A DNA stretch of 46,020 bases from Spirochaetota bacterium (lineage in GTDB: Bacteria; Spirochaetota; UBA4802; JAFGDQ01): assembly GCA_034190085.1 (NCBI GenBank), contig JAXHTS010000005.1, forward strand, positions 1 through 46,020. The letters run 5' to 3'. The notes beneath the pieces are model-generated. The model was not told where the DNA came from and did not search any database. It worked only from the letters and a program-made list of their open reading frames with translations. Below are positions 32,251 to 40,449 of this stretch, one piece after another; within the stretch, counting starts at the first letter, position 1; each line of letters begins with the position of its first letter. Both the position numbers and the translations under genes were made by a program.

Positions 32251-33966
32251 TTACTCCTCCATTGTGGATAGATCACCAGTAGGCAAGCCTAACTCCCAAG
32301 CCTTAAGGACTCTTCTCATTATCTTTCCGCTCCTGGTCTTAGGTAATGAATCGCGAAAGTCTATCTCTCTAGGCGCTGCATGCGCAGCTAATTCTTTCTT
32401 AACAAACTGTGATATCTCCCCTTTTAATTCATCTGAAGGCGAATATCCTTTATTAAGAGAGATAAATGCCTTAATTATCTGTCCTCTTAGCGCATCTGGT
32501 TTCCCAATTACACCTGCCTCTGCAACTGCGGGATGTTCAAGTAGCTTGCTCTCCACCTCAAAGGGACCAACACGCTCTCCAGAAGTCTTAATAACATCAT
32601 CCACCCTACCCTGAAACCAAAAATAACCATCCGCATCCTGGTAGGCTGAATCACCAGAGATATACCACCCATTAAAAGAGAAATATTGCTTATACTTTTC
32701 CTCATTTTTCCATATCTTTCTCATCATTGATGGCCAGCCTGCCTTAATTGCAAGATTGCCTATACTGTTTGGGGGCAACCTGTTGCCCTTATCATCTAAA
32801 ATTGCTGCCTCAACACCTGGGAAGGGCTTTCCCATTGAACCAGGCCTTACAGGCATGCTCGGGAAATTGACTATAATCTGCATCCCAGTCTCAGTCATCC
32901 ACCATGTGTCATGAATGGATTGATTAAAAGCCTTTAATCCCCAACGAATCACCTCTGGATTTAATGGTTCTCCTACACTGAAAATCAATCTCAATGTTTC
33001 AAGATTATATTTCGAAACTTCTTCATCCCCAGCTGCCATGAACAATCTAAAGGCAGTCGGAGCGCTATACCATATAGATACTTTATATTTCTCTATTGTA
33101 GAGTACCATCTATCAACGCTGAATCGCCCCCCCCTGATGAGGCTTGTTGCGCCATTGAGCCAGGGTCCATAGATTCCATAAGCTGTTCCAGTTATCCAAC
33201 CAGGATCCGCAGTACACCAAAAGATATCTTCATCCCTCAGATCCAACACCCACTTAGCTGTCTGATATTGCCCTATCATTGCGTTCTGAACATGAAGAAC
33301 ACCTTTGGGCTTGCCAGTAGACCCGGAGGTGTAGTGCAGGATTAAAGGATCCTCCAATCCTAACCATTCTATCTCAGCCTTCTCAGATGCCTTCTCCATC
33401 TCTAATTCATAGCTAATCTCTCCAGATTCCAATCTATCCTCAACTCCAACCAAGATTATATGTTTCAGAAATGGCAAATCCCGATTTGGTATTCTATGTT
33501 TCATCTCTGGTGTAGTAATAATTGCCACTGCCTCACTATCAGCCAATCGATCCCTAACTGCCTCCTCCATAAATGCTTCGAATAATGGCCCTACCACAGC
33601 TCCAATCTTAGCTATGCCCAGAAAGGTAATGTAAAGTTCCGGAGATCGAGGCATAAAAACAAAAACCCTATCACCCTTCTTAATGCCTATAGATCTTAAC
33701 ACATTGGCAAATCGGTTTGAAAGATACTTAAGTTCCATAAAGGTATATTTTTCTTCCCTAAAATCATCTATATAATAGAGAGCCACCTTGTTCTTGCGCC
33801 AATTCTCGGTATGCTTATCAATAGCCTCATAGGCTATATTCACCTTACCGGTGTTATACCAAGTAAAATCCCTTTCAACATCTGACCATTGAAACTTATC
33901 GTATACATCTTCGTAACTTTTCAAATTAGCCTGTGGCTCTCTTGGTTGTAACGAATTCATATTCAA
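32251..33966 (-). CDS. acsA: AMP-forming acetyl-CoA (acyl-CoA) synthetase
   Basis: Activates acetate or another short acid to its CoA thioester via the acyl-adenylate. The 571 residues match the B. subtilis AcsA-like subclass, shorter than E. coli Acs. Motifs: ATP-binding loop LHYTSGSTGKPKGVLH near residue 215, ADPGWITGTAYGIYGP, WWMTETGMQIIVNFP, YISGDSAYQDADGYFWFQGR, and the C-terminal LPKTRSGKIMRRVLKA whose Lys is the catalytic and acetylatable residue. Start: TTG at 33966 lies six bases after GGAGG; the ATG at 33960 is twelve bases away, so TTG initiation is plausible. It is the first gene of the defence run, with DUF4242 and rubrerythrin following. The functional link to oxygen defence is not obvious. 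Confidence 0.93.
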   Translation of the reverse strand: MNMNSLQPREPQANLKSYEDVYDKFQWSDVERDFTWYNTGKVNIAYEAIDKHTENWRKNKVALYYIDDFREEKYTFMELKYLSNRFANVLRSIGIKKGDRVFVFMPRSPELYITFLGIAKIGAVVGPLFEAFMEEAVRDRLADSEAVAIITTPEMKHRIPNRDLPFLKHIILVGVEDRLESGEISYELEMEKASEKAEIEWLGLEDPLILHYTSGSTGKPKGVLHVQNAMIGQYQTAKWVLDLRDEDIFWCTADPGWITGTAYGIYGPWLNGATSLIRGGRFSVDRWYSTIEKYKVSIWYSAPTAFRLFMAAGDEEVSKYNLETLRLIFSVGEPLNPEVIRWGLKAFNQSIHDTWWMTETGMQIIVNFPSMPVRPGSMGKPFPGVEAAILDDKGNRLPPNSIGNLAIKAGWPSMMRKIWKNEEKYKQYFSFNGWYISGDSAYQDADGYFWFQGRVDDVIKTSGERVGPFEVESKLLEHPAVAEAGVIGKPDALRGQIIKAFISLNKGYSPSDELKGEISQFVKKELAAHAAPREIDFRDSLPKTRSGKIMRRVLKAWELGLPTGDLSTMEE

Positions 33967-34783
33967 TTGATTCCTCCTCTATGCTTTTCATATCCTATAA
34001 ATTGCATATTGTTATCAACATTATCCTAAAGTAATATGATTTTATTACTCCACTTATGAACTAATTGTAAAATATTAAAAATCAATTAATAGTTAACAAA
34101 ATTCATCAATAATCGCATTCTCATAAATTATGTTTAGGAATGATATACTTCCCTCAAATGTAACGACATATATAATATGAAACTGGAGGCCTAAGTTTTT
34201 TACAAAAGTATAGTATCTTAAATGAAATGTCAATTCAGATTAATTGTTATTTTTAAATAGCAAAATTCGTATATTTCTATTAGTAAATTATTATTAATAT
34301 CTATTAACAAAATTTGTTAATTCGCTAGTCCACAAGAAGCAGTTTATCCACACATGTGGTTGATAGAAACATAGTTAACCGATAACTGATTGAGGTGCAA
34401 ATAAAAGATATAGAAAGAAAAAATATTTGTTGATTATTTTTACTTGCATCTTAAGATGTGATTCAATATAAAGTTAGGATATATAACCACTTTTCATTCA
34501 TGTTCTAATGATTGTATCAGATATGCATTCTGGGGATACAATTATAACATGCGCCATGTACTCCTTCCCCCATTTTGTTTATCGATAATTGGAATGTAAC
34601 CTAAATTGAATTCCTTTTTTTATATGCACAATTCAATTAGGATACATCATTAGAAATTAATTTAATTAGACATCTGGACAATTCATCGAAGAATTATATT
34701 CTAATTTATCTACACAAATGCATGTATATAAAGTTAATAATATTAGAAAATTATAACAATAATGAAAAGGATGTTAAAAACAC
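33967..34783. other. AT-rich divergent intergenic region
   Basis: It separates the divergently read acsA and aldehyde dehydrogenase genes and must carry both promoters. No gene or RNA is recognised. One exact DnaA-box-like TTATCCACA occurs at 34344-34352, next to CCACACATGTGG, but a single box does not define an origin. A promoter-like pair with a central palindrome is listed at 34444-34472. The rest is homopolymeric AT sequence. Confidence 0.5.
34444..34472 (+). promoter_or_regulatory. Putative promoter with an operator-like palindrome in the spacer
   Basis: TTGCAT (34444-34449) and TATAAA (34467-34472) are 17 bases apart. The perfect palindrome CATCTTAAGATG (34447-34458) overlaps the -35 and the spacer, so a dimeric regulator could block or distort the promoter. 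It lies about 310 bases upstream of the aldehyde dehydrogenase start, giving a long leader. Evidence is purely from motif appearance. Confidence 0.3.
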
Positions 34784-36268
34784 ATGAATAAAACAAAAAC
34801 TGTTGATTCTGGATCAAAAAAAGCACCAACTAAGAGAGCTGGCAAGTCGGCTGCTGCTAATCCATATATGCATATTCTTGAGCGACAAAAGGCAGCATTC
34901 AACACAAATGATATTCGAACCTATAAGGAAAGGGTTGATGCATTGATGCGTTTGAACAAATCGTTGGGGGAATTCTCAGAGGAATTGGTTTCCGCTATAC
35001 AGGCTGACTTCGGTCATCGCTCTCACCATGAAACCATAATTACAGAGGTGCTGGCCTCCATGGCAGAGATACGCATAACGAAGGCAAAGCTCAAGGGCTG
35101 GATGAAACATAAAAAGGCTCCTATGAGCATAGCTGTAATGCCAGCCACCGGGCGTATCCTTTATCAACCCAAGGGTGTTGTTGGCATAATGGGAGCATGG
35201 AACTACCCGGCATTCCTAGTATTCTCTCCCCTAATTGGAGTTCTGAGCGCTGGCAATCATGCCATGATAAAACCATCCGATGTCACCCCAAGGACCTCAG
35301 AGGTTATTCAAAAAATGATAGCTAAACACTTTGATGAGGAATATATAACTGTTATCACAGGGGATGTGAATGCAGCAATCGCCTTCTCCGAACTGCCCTT
35401 TGATCATCTTATATATACAGGCAACACAGAAGTTGGTCGCAAGGTGATGATGGCTGCTGCAAAAAACCTGACACCAGTCACACTTGAAATGGGAGGCAAA
35501 TCGCCAACCATAATAAGCGAAGATTATCCGATTAAGAAGGTAGTCACAAGAATTATGATGGGTAAATCAATTAATGCTGGACAAACCTGTGTTGCGCCAG
35601 ATTACATTATGCTGCCCAAAAGCAAAGAACAGGATTTCATTAACGAGTATTCCAAGGCAGCAGCAAAGCGCTATCCTTCATTAGCCAATAACGAAGATAT
35701 CACCTGTATTATAAATGATCGTCACTTCAAACGTATTCAAGGTCTTATTGATGACGCAAAGCAGAAAGGGGCAAATATTATCCAGGTAAATCCCAATAAC
35801 GATAGCCTCCCAAAGGGCAAATGCATCATCCCAACGACCATAATTACTAATGTAACTGACGACATGAAGGTGATGCAGGAGGAAATATTCGGGCCGGTTA
35901 TACCACTAAAAACCTATGAGACTCTTGAGGAGGCTCTACAATATGTCAAAAACAGAGAAAGACCTCTTGCATTATACTATTTCGACAACAGGAAGAAAAG
36001 AATAGATAGGATGATAAAGCAAAGCATATCTGGAGGTGCATGTGTGAATGACACTATGCTGCATCTTGCACATATGAATATGCCCTTTGGAGGCGTAGGA
36101 TCAAGTGGGACCGGAAGTTACCATGGATTTGACGGTTTTGTTGAGTTCTCCCACAAAAAGGCGGTTCTCTATCAGCGTAAATTCTTCTCTCCCTCAGTAT
36201 TTATGAAGGGCCCATACCCACAACGATTAATAGGCATATTAAAATCGTTAATTAAACGATTAGGATAA
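34784..36268 (+). CDS. Aldehyde dehydrogenase (coniferyl/fatty-aldehyde type)
   Basis: Oxidises an aldehyde to the acid with NAD(P)+. The 494-residue protein has the ALDH catalytic features: PKGVVGIMGAWNYPAFLVFSP, IKPSDVTPRTSEV, the coenzyme-site YTGNTEVGRKV, catalytic Glu in LEMGGKSPTII, catalytic Cys in INAGQTCVAPDYI, EEIFGPVIPL and MPFGGVGSSGTGSYHG. It groups by these motifs with the ALDH3/CalB subfamily. The N-terminus has an extra low-complexity, Lys/Ala-rich stretch (SKKAPTKRAGKSAAAN) before the first conserved helix. The C-terminus is basic (IGILKSLIKRLG) and may touch membrane, as in fatty-aldehyde dehydrogenases. The only weak AAAAGGATG lies before the ATG at 34784. It is monocistronic on the plus strand; the substrate is unknown. 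Confidence 0.93.
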   Translation: MNKTKTVDSGSKKAPTKRAGKSAAANPYMHILERQKAAFNTNDIRTYKERVDALMRLNKSLGEFSEELVSAIQADFGHRSHHETIITEVLASMAEIRITKAKLKGWMKHKKAPMSIAVMPATGRILYQPKGVVGIMGAWNYPAFLVFSPLIGVLSAGNHAMIKPSDVTPRTSEVIQKMIAKHFDEEYITVITGDVNAAIAFSELPFDHLIYTGNTEVGRKVMMAAAKNLTPVTLEMGGKSPTIISEDYPIKKVVTRIMMGKSINAGQTCVAPDYIMLPKSKEQDFINEYSKAAAKRYPSLANNEDITCIINDRHFKRIQGLIDDAKQKGANIIQVNPNNDSLPKGKCIIPTTIITNVTDDMKVMQEEIFGPVIPLKTYETLEEALQYVKNRERPLALYYFDNRKKRIDRMIKQSISGGACVNDTMLHLAHMNMPFGGVGSSGTGSYHGFDGFVEFSHKKAVLYQRKFFSPSVFMKGPYPQRLIGILKSLIKRLG

Positions 36269-36490
36269 AATATAAAACTGAAGATCGATTATTATTGCTT
36301 TTTAATGAAACAGCGTTGCATAATTTTAGTATAATAATGAAACCAAATGAAATAATCTATCAGTTGTACTAACCAACATTGACACTGATATGCACTGAAT
36401 TCTCAGAGGATTTATTCACACTGCCACATGGGAAAAGACTATAAGCAGATCATCAAAGCCTTAACACTTTAGGTTCATTAATAGTTCGGT

Positions 36491-37162
36491 TTACTTTTCT
36501 TGCATAATGATCCATTGAATGGCGTGTTTAGTCAACTCAGCAGAATTATTCAGCTTCATCTTAGTTCGAATATTTCTTCTGTGACTCTCAACTGTATAAA
36601 TGCTTAGATTCAATTTCTTTGCTATTTCCTTTGTGCTGAATCCATTACCGATTAGTTGAAAGATTTCAAACTCCCTATCCGTCAGTGTATCAATGGACAG
36701 CCCATCTGTATCAACGGATCCATGAATAAGCTTGTCAATAATCTTTTTTGAGAGGATATCACTTATGTATAGATCGCCTTTCAGAACAGTCCGTATAGCG
36801 TCAATTATATTTTTGGGCGCCACCTCCTTCATGATGTAACCCCTTGCTCCAGCCCTTATGGCACGCTCAGCATAAAGCGATTCTTCATGCATAGAGAGCA
36901 TAAGAGTATACACCTCCGGGAATCTCTCTCGTATGGATCTTACTAGATCAATGCCATTTATACTACCTCCAAGAGAGATATCCACAATCACAATGTCAGG
37001 CTTATGTTTATTGATTAGGACCATTGCCTCACTTGCATCTGAAGCCCCGCCGCATACCTTTAGATCATCAGCCTTCTCAACTACCTGCTTTATTCCCTCC
37101 CTGATAATTGGATGATCATCAACTAACACAATGTTTACATTATTCTTTTTTTTTGTACTCAT
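36491..37162 (-). CDS. NarL/FixJ-family response regulator
   Basis: A 223-residue two-component regulator. The receiver domain (residues 1-125) has VDDHPIIREG acidic pocket, the phosphoacceptor Asp in DIVIVDISLGG near residue 55, LMLSMHEE and the Lys in GYIMKEVAPKNII. The C-terminal LuxR-type HTH (from about 155) reads LTDREFEIFQLIGNGFSTKE, then IAKKLNLSIYTVESHRRNI with RTKMKLNN. The start ATG at 37162 has only a weak Shine-Dalgarno and lies 16 bases past the ferritin-like gene, so coupling is likely. Its cognate kinase is most probably the HisKA_3-type protein at 37931-40411, which is the type that pairs with NarL regulators. Targets are unknown. Confidence 0.94.
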   Translation of the reverse strand: MSTKKKNNVNIVLVDDHPIIREGIKQVVEKADDLKVCGGASDASEAMVLINKHKPDIVIVDISLGGSINGIDLVRSIRERFPEVYTLMLSMHEESLYAERAIRAGARGYIMKEVAPKNIIDAIRTVLKGDLYISDILSKKIIDKLIHGSVDTDGLSIDTLTDREFEIFQLIGNGFSTKEIAKKLNLSIYTVESHRRNIRTKMKLNNSAELTKHAIQWIIMQEK

Positions 37163-37177
37163 AAATCAATAATTATA

Positions 37178-37648
37178 TTAGCCTATCCCTTTATCCTTCA
37201 TATAGTATAGAATCCTATTAACATGATCCTTATCATCATCAGTCAATTCTTGAAAGACTTTCATTACTCCTGAGGATGATGTTTTATCCATAGCATTATT
37301 GAAGTGAATCTCCCCTGCTGACCTTTCAACTTCGAGGGCAGCATTAAATGCCGCTTCTCTTGAAGGGGGATTTTCGTTGAAGTCATTCATTAGTGAAATC
37401 AATTTGTTGTTCACTCCAATTAGGGTTTCCAATGATGAACTTAATAATTCAGATGGAAAGATATCTTGAGATAAGAGAGGGTCTTTGCTATCCCTTATGA
37501 GAGTAGCATGCTTTTTTTCTTCCAATTGCATTTCCCACCAAAAATCCGAATCTTCTGGAAATTGTTTGTATAAATACAGATAAAGATTGGCCACATTTTC
37601 TTCCAGTTTTATCGATTCATCGATAAGTTGAGGTAATTCTTGGTTCAT
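37178..37648 (-). CDS. Ferritin-like four-helix protein next to a two-component system
   Basis: A 156-residue protein rich in Glu and His with ferritin-like helices: ESIKLEENVANLYLYLYKQF, WWEMQLEEKKHATLIRD (E-x-x-x-x-H pattern), FNAALEVERSAGEIHFNNAM and LTDDDKDHVNRILYYM. These resemble rubrerythrin/ferritin-like E-x-x-H pairs, but the motifs are looser than in the other ferritin-like proteins here, so diiron binding is probable but not certain. ATG at 37648 has GAGGAGAATAAA upstream; the longer frame is less supported. It lies between the histidine kinase and the response regulator, which suggests a sensory or signalling accessory role, perhaps O2, peroxide or iron sensing; that is inference. 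Confidence 0.72.
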   Translation of the reverse strand: MNQELPQLIDESIKLEENVANLYLYLYKQFPEDSDFWWEMQLEEKKHATLIRDSKDPLLSQDIFPSELLSSSLETLIGVNNKLISLMNDFNENPPSREAAFNAALEVERSAGEIHFNNAMDKTSSSGVMKVFQELTDDDKDHVNRILYYMKDKGIG

Positions 37649-37930
37649 TTTATTCTCCTCAAAATGAAATTTAATCAGCAAATTAACTTGCTGATCAGCT
37701 TTTTTTTATAAATTAATAATAAATTAATCATTTATTGTCAATCCCTGGAAAACACTATTTATTATTAACAATATTCATTATAAAATCATACCAGAAATTC
37801 ATTAGCATATACAATTTGAAATAGGAGATAAAATAGATTGGTTTAAACCGAAATAAAATTTATGTGGGGATAAAAAGACATTATTTTTTATTGAGAACTA
37901 TACAGTATAAAGAATTCTTTATTGGATATG

Positions 37931-40411
37931 TCACCTTTTCAACCGAATCTCAAGCTGATATCCACCATCCTCGTGATTGCCAGTATAAAATTCTGCACCA
38001 ATTATATTCGCCCTATATCGCATTATTCTTAATCCCATTCCTGAATCTACTTTTGTATCAGTGATACCCTTTCCATCATCCCGAATGATCATACTGGTAT
38101 ATAATTCGTCCGAAGATAAATAAATATAAATATTTTTAGGCTTTCCATGCTTTATTGCATTATTCACTGCTTCTCGAGCAATATAAAATAGATGTGTTGC
38201 TATTTGAATGTCATCAACAATAAAATAACCCTTCTGTAATAACTTACATGATACGTTAAATATCTCTTCTGTAGAAGCAGCCATCTCTTCAAGGGCTGAC
38301 TTTAAACCCCTTCTCTCCATCTCAACGGGACAAAGCATTCTTGTAATTTTCCTTGTTTGCACAATCGCGCTTCCAATAAGCCTGTCAATCTTCTCTATAT
38401 TATCCGAAACATCTATGAATAATTTTTCAGGCACCTTTTGTCTTAGCGCTTCCACTAAAAACGCAATGGCAGTTAAATTTTGTCCCAGGATGTCATGCAG
38501 ATCATTCCCGATTCTATGCCTTTCCTGTTCACTTATCTGTAATACCTCCCTTTGAATCTGCTCCTTTTCTGTAACATCAATATAATATTGAATAATGCCA
38601 TATATCTCCTCTTCCTTTGAGATATATGGCACGGAATGAACAAGACATTTTATTACATTACCATCCGGCAATAACTTGCTAATTTCATATTCAACATCCC
38701 TTTCGCCATTTAATACCCTTTCCATTGGACAATTACTTGTCTTGCATCTGCTTTCATTCCAAACATCAAAACATTTTGTTTTTCTTATGTTATTTCTATC
38801 AAGATGAAACATCTTAATAAATTTTTTATTAAAATTAATATAATTGAATTCTCTATCAATAGAAACCACTCCAATAGTAATTGTATTAAATATTTGATTT
38901 AATTCAGCGTAAGCCTTACTCTTCTCCACTTCAGCCAGCTTGCGTTCAGCTATCTCCCTGTGAAGTTGCTCATTAACCCTTCTAAGCTCAGTAGTGCGTT
39001 CCTTTACAGTCTCATCTAGCATGTCTTGATACTTTTTTAAAACATCATCCGCCTCCTTTCGCTTTGTAATATCTTGAACTATGCCAAGCATTCGAATTGC
39101 GTTTCCATCCTTATCACGCACAACATCACCATTTTCGGAAATCCAGCGAATTGTGCCGTCCGGCCATATGATGCGATGCTCAATTGAGTACTCTTCATCA
39201 AATTCTATACATGCGTTGACCGAATCAATTACATTCTCTCTGTCACATGGGTGCACACACTCTAAAAATGCCTCATAGGTTGATCCGAACTCTCCGCGCT
39301 TAAAACCAAACATCGGCTCTATTGTCTCGGACCACTCAAGATTACCGGTTGTGATATCCCAGTCCCAACTGCCTATATTGGCAGCCCGCTGAGCAAGTTT
39401 ATATCTCTCCTCACTCTTCTCTAACGCCTCCTTGGCTTCCTTGTGATTGGTAATATCCACAACCATTGAACGGCTTTCAACAACCCTTCCATACTCATCC
39501 ATCACAGGATTATTGGTGAGACTAATCCACACCGGGGTTCCATCCGACCTCTGCATCTGCAACTCTTCATCGGTTATCCTCTCACCTGCCCGAAATCGTT
39601 CGAAGATATTAGATGCTTTAACCTTACCGTGTAATGTGTCAGCATATAGCGAAAAAACAGATTTACCGGTTATATCCATTACATCAAAACCCAAGATTTC
39701 TCCTGCCTTCTTGTTGCATCTGCGAATAACGCCATCTATTCCAACTGTAAAATATGCGTTTGGTGCATAATTATAAAGATCTCTGTGTTCATACTCCGAC
39801 TTTTGAAGACTCTCCTCAGCGAGCTTCCGATTCATGGCAATCCCGATGCTGGCCCCAATTCCCTCAAAATATTGTATCATATCGCAGGTAAACATATTTT
39901 TACGCCTGTCATTCAATTGAAGGAGTCCAATTATATCTCCATCCGATGAAAGGGGAATCAGAGCTACAGATTCATATCCCTCGCTAAAGCAGCGACCCCT
40001 GAAATAGGCCAAGCTGTCTCTATGTGAAATTGAAGCCATAAACTCGGTTGAGTCGTTTATCCAAAGACTACTGCCTTTGGCAATATATTTCATATTATAA
40101 TCCATTCTATTCCTGATTATATTACCACACAGGCATTCAAGAACTGGGAATCCATCAAAGTCGCGTACTAATTCATCCTCACCTGTATAAACGCAGAGAT
40201 TTCTTTCAGCCTCAACAAATTCCTCTGTAAATCCGGATGTTTCATAATATGGATAGTCTTCTCCCTCCCTTAAACGTATGCCTACAGCTTGAAATCCCGT
40301 ATATTTTTTTATCAACAAAAGGATATCTCTAATTGTATCATTCTTTTCGCCTGATTGATTGAGCGACTCCAGCAGTTTAATCAGTAACTCCTGACGTTCT
40401 TCAGCTTTCAT
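37931..40411 (-). CDS. GAF/PAS hybrid sensor histidine kinase (HisKA_3 type)
   Basis: An 826-residue cytoplasmic sensor kinase with no membrane segment. Domains in order: GAF (about 20-195, with ECLCGNIIRNR, a Cys-containing insert seen in some anaerobe GAF domains); PAS 1 (205-330; YNYAPNAYFTVGIDGVIRRCN); PAS 2/PAC (335-455; IGSWDWDITTGNLEWSE, IRWISENGDVVRDKDGNAIR); a coiled coil (455-500); PAS 3 (505-620; NTITIGVVSIDREFNYIN); then the dimerisation/phosphoacceptor helix SEQERHRIGNDLHDILGQNL and an ATPase domain with IAREAVNNAIKHG (N box), DDGKGITDTKVDSGMGLRIM (G boxes). HisKA_3 kinases pair with NarL-type regulators, such as the one at 36491. PAS 3 contains a Cys cluster (CFDVW, RCKTSNCP) that could bind a cofactor or metal. 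The signal is unknown. Confidence 0.93.
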   Translation of the reverse strand: MKAEERQELLIKLLESLNQSGEKNDTIRDILLLIKKYTGFQAVGIRLREGEDYPYYETSGFTEEFVEAERNLCVYTGEDELVRDFDGFPVLECLCGNIIRNRMDYNMKYIAKGSSLWINDSTEFMASISHRDSLAYFRGRCFSEGYESVALIPLSSDGDIIGLLQLNDRRKNMFTCDMIQYFEGIGASIGIAMNRKLAEESLQKSEYEHRDLYNYAPNAYFTVGIDGVIRRCNKKAGEILGFDVMDITGKSVFSLYADTLHGKVKASNIFERFRAGERITDEELQMQRSDGTPVWISLTNNPVMDEYGRVVESRSMVVDITNHKEAKEALEKSEERYKLAQRAANIGSWDWDITTGNLEWSETIEPMFGFKRGEFGSTYEAFLECVHPCDRENVIDSVNACIEFDEEYSIEHRIIWPDGTIRWISENGDVVRDKDGNAIRMLGIVQDITKRKEADDVLKKYQDMLDETVKERTTELRRVNEQLHREIAERKLAEVEKSKAYAELNQIFNTITIGVVSIDREFNYINFNKKFIKMFHLDRNNIRKTKCFDVWNESRCKTSNCPMERVLNGERDVEYEISKLLPDGNVIKCLVHSVPYISKEEEIYGIIQYYIDVTEKEQIQREVLQISEQERHRIGNDLHDILGQNLTAIAFLVEALRQKVPEKLFIDVSDNIEKIDRLIGSAIVQTRKITRMLCPVEMERRGLKSALEEMAASTEEIFNVSCKLLQKGYFIVDDIQIATHLFYIAREAVNNAIKHGKPKNIYIYLSSDELYTSMIIRDDGKGITDTKVDSGMGLRIMRYRANIIGAEFYTGNHEDGGYQLEIRLKR

Positions 40412-40449
40412 TATTCCATTTATTAGATCATTGTTGCAAAAAATGTAAT

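Noticed and set aside
34344-34352. Replication origin
   Set aside because: Only one exact DnaA-box-like sequence is present, with no cluster of boxes, and dnaA, gyrB or parAB genes are not nearby.
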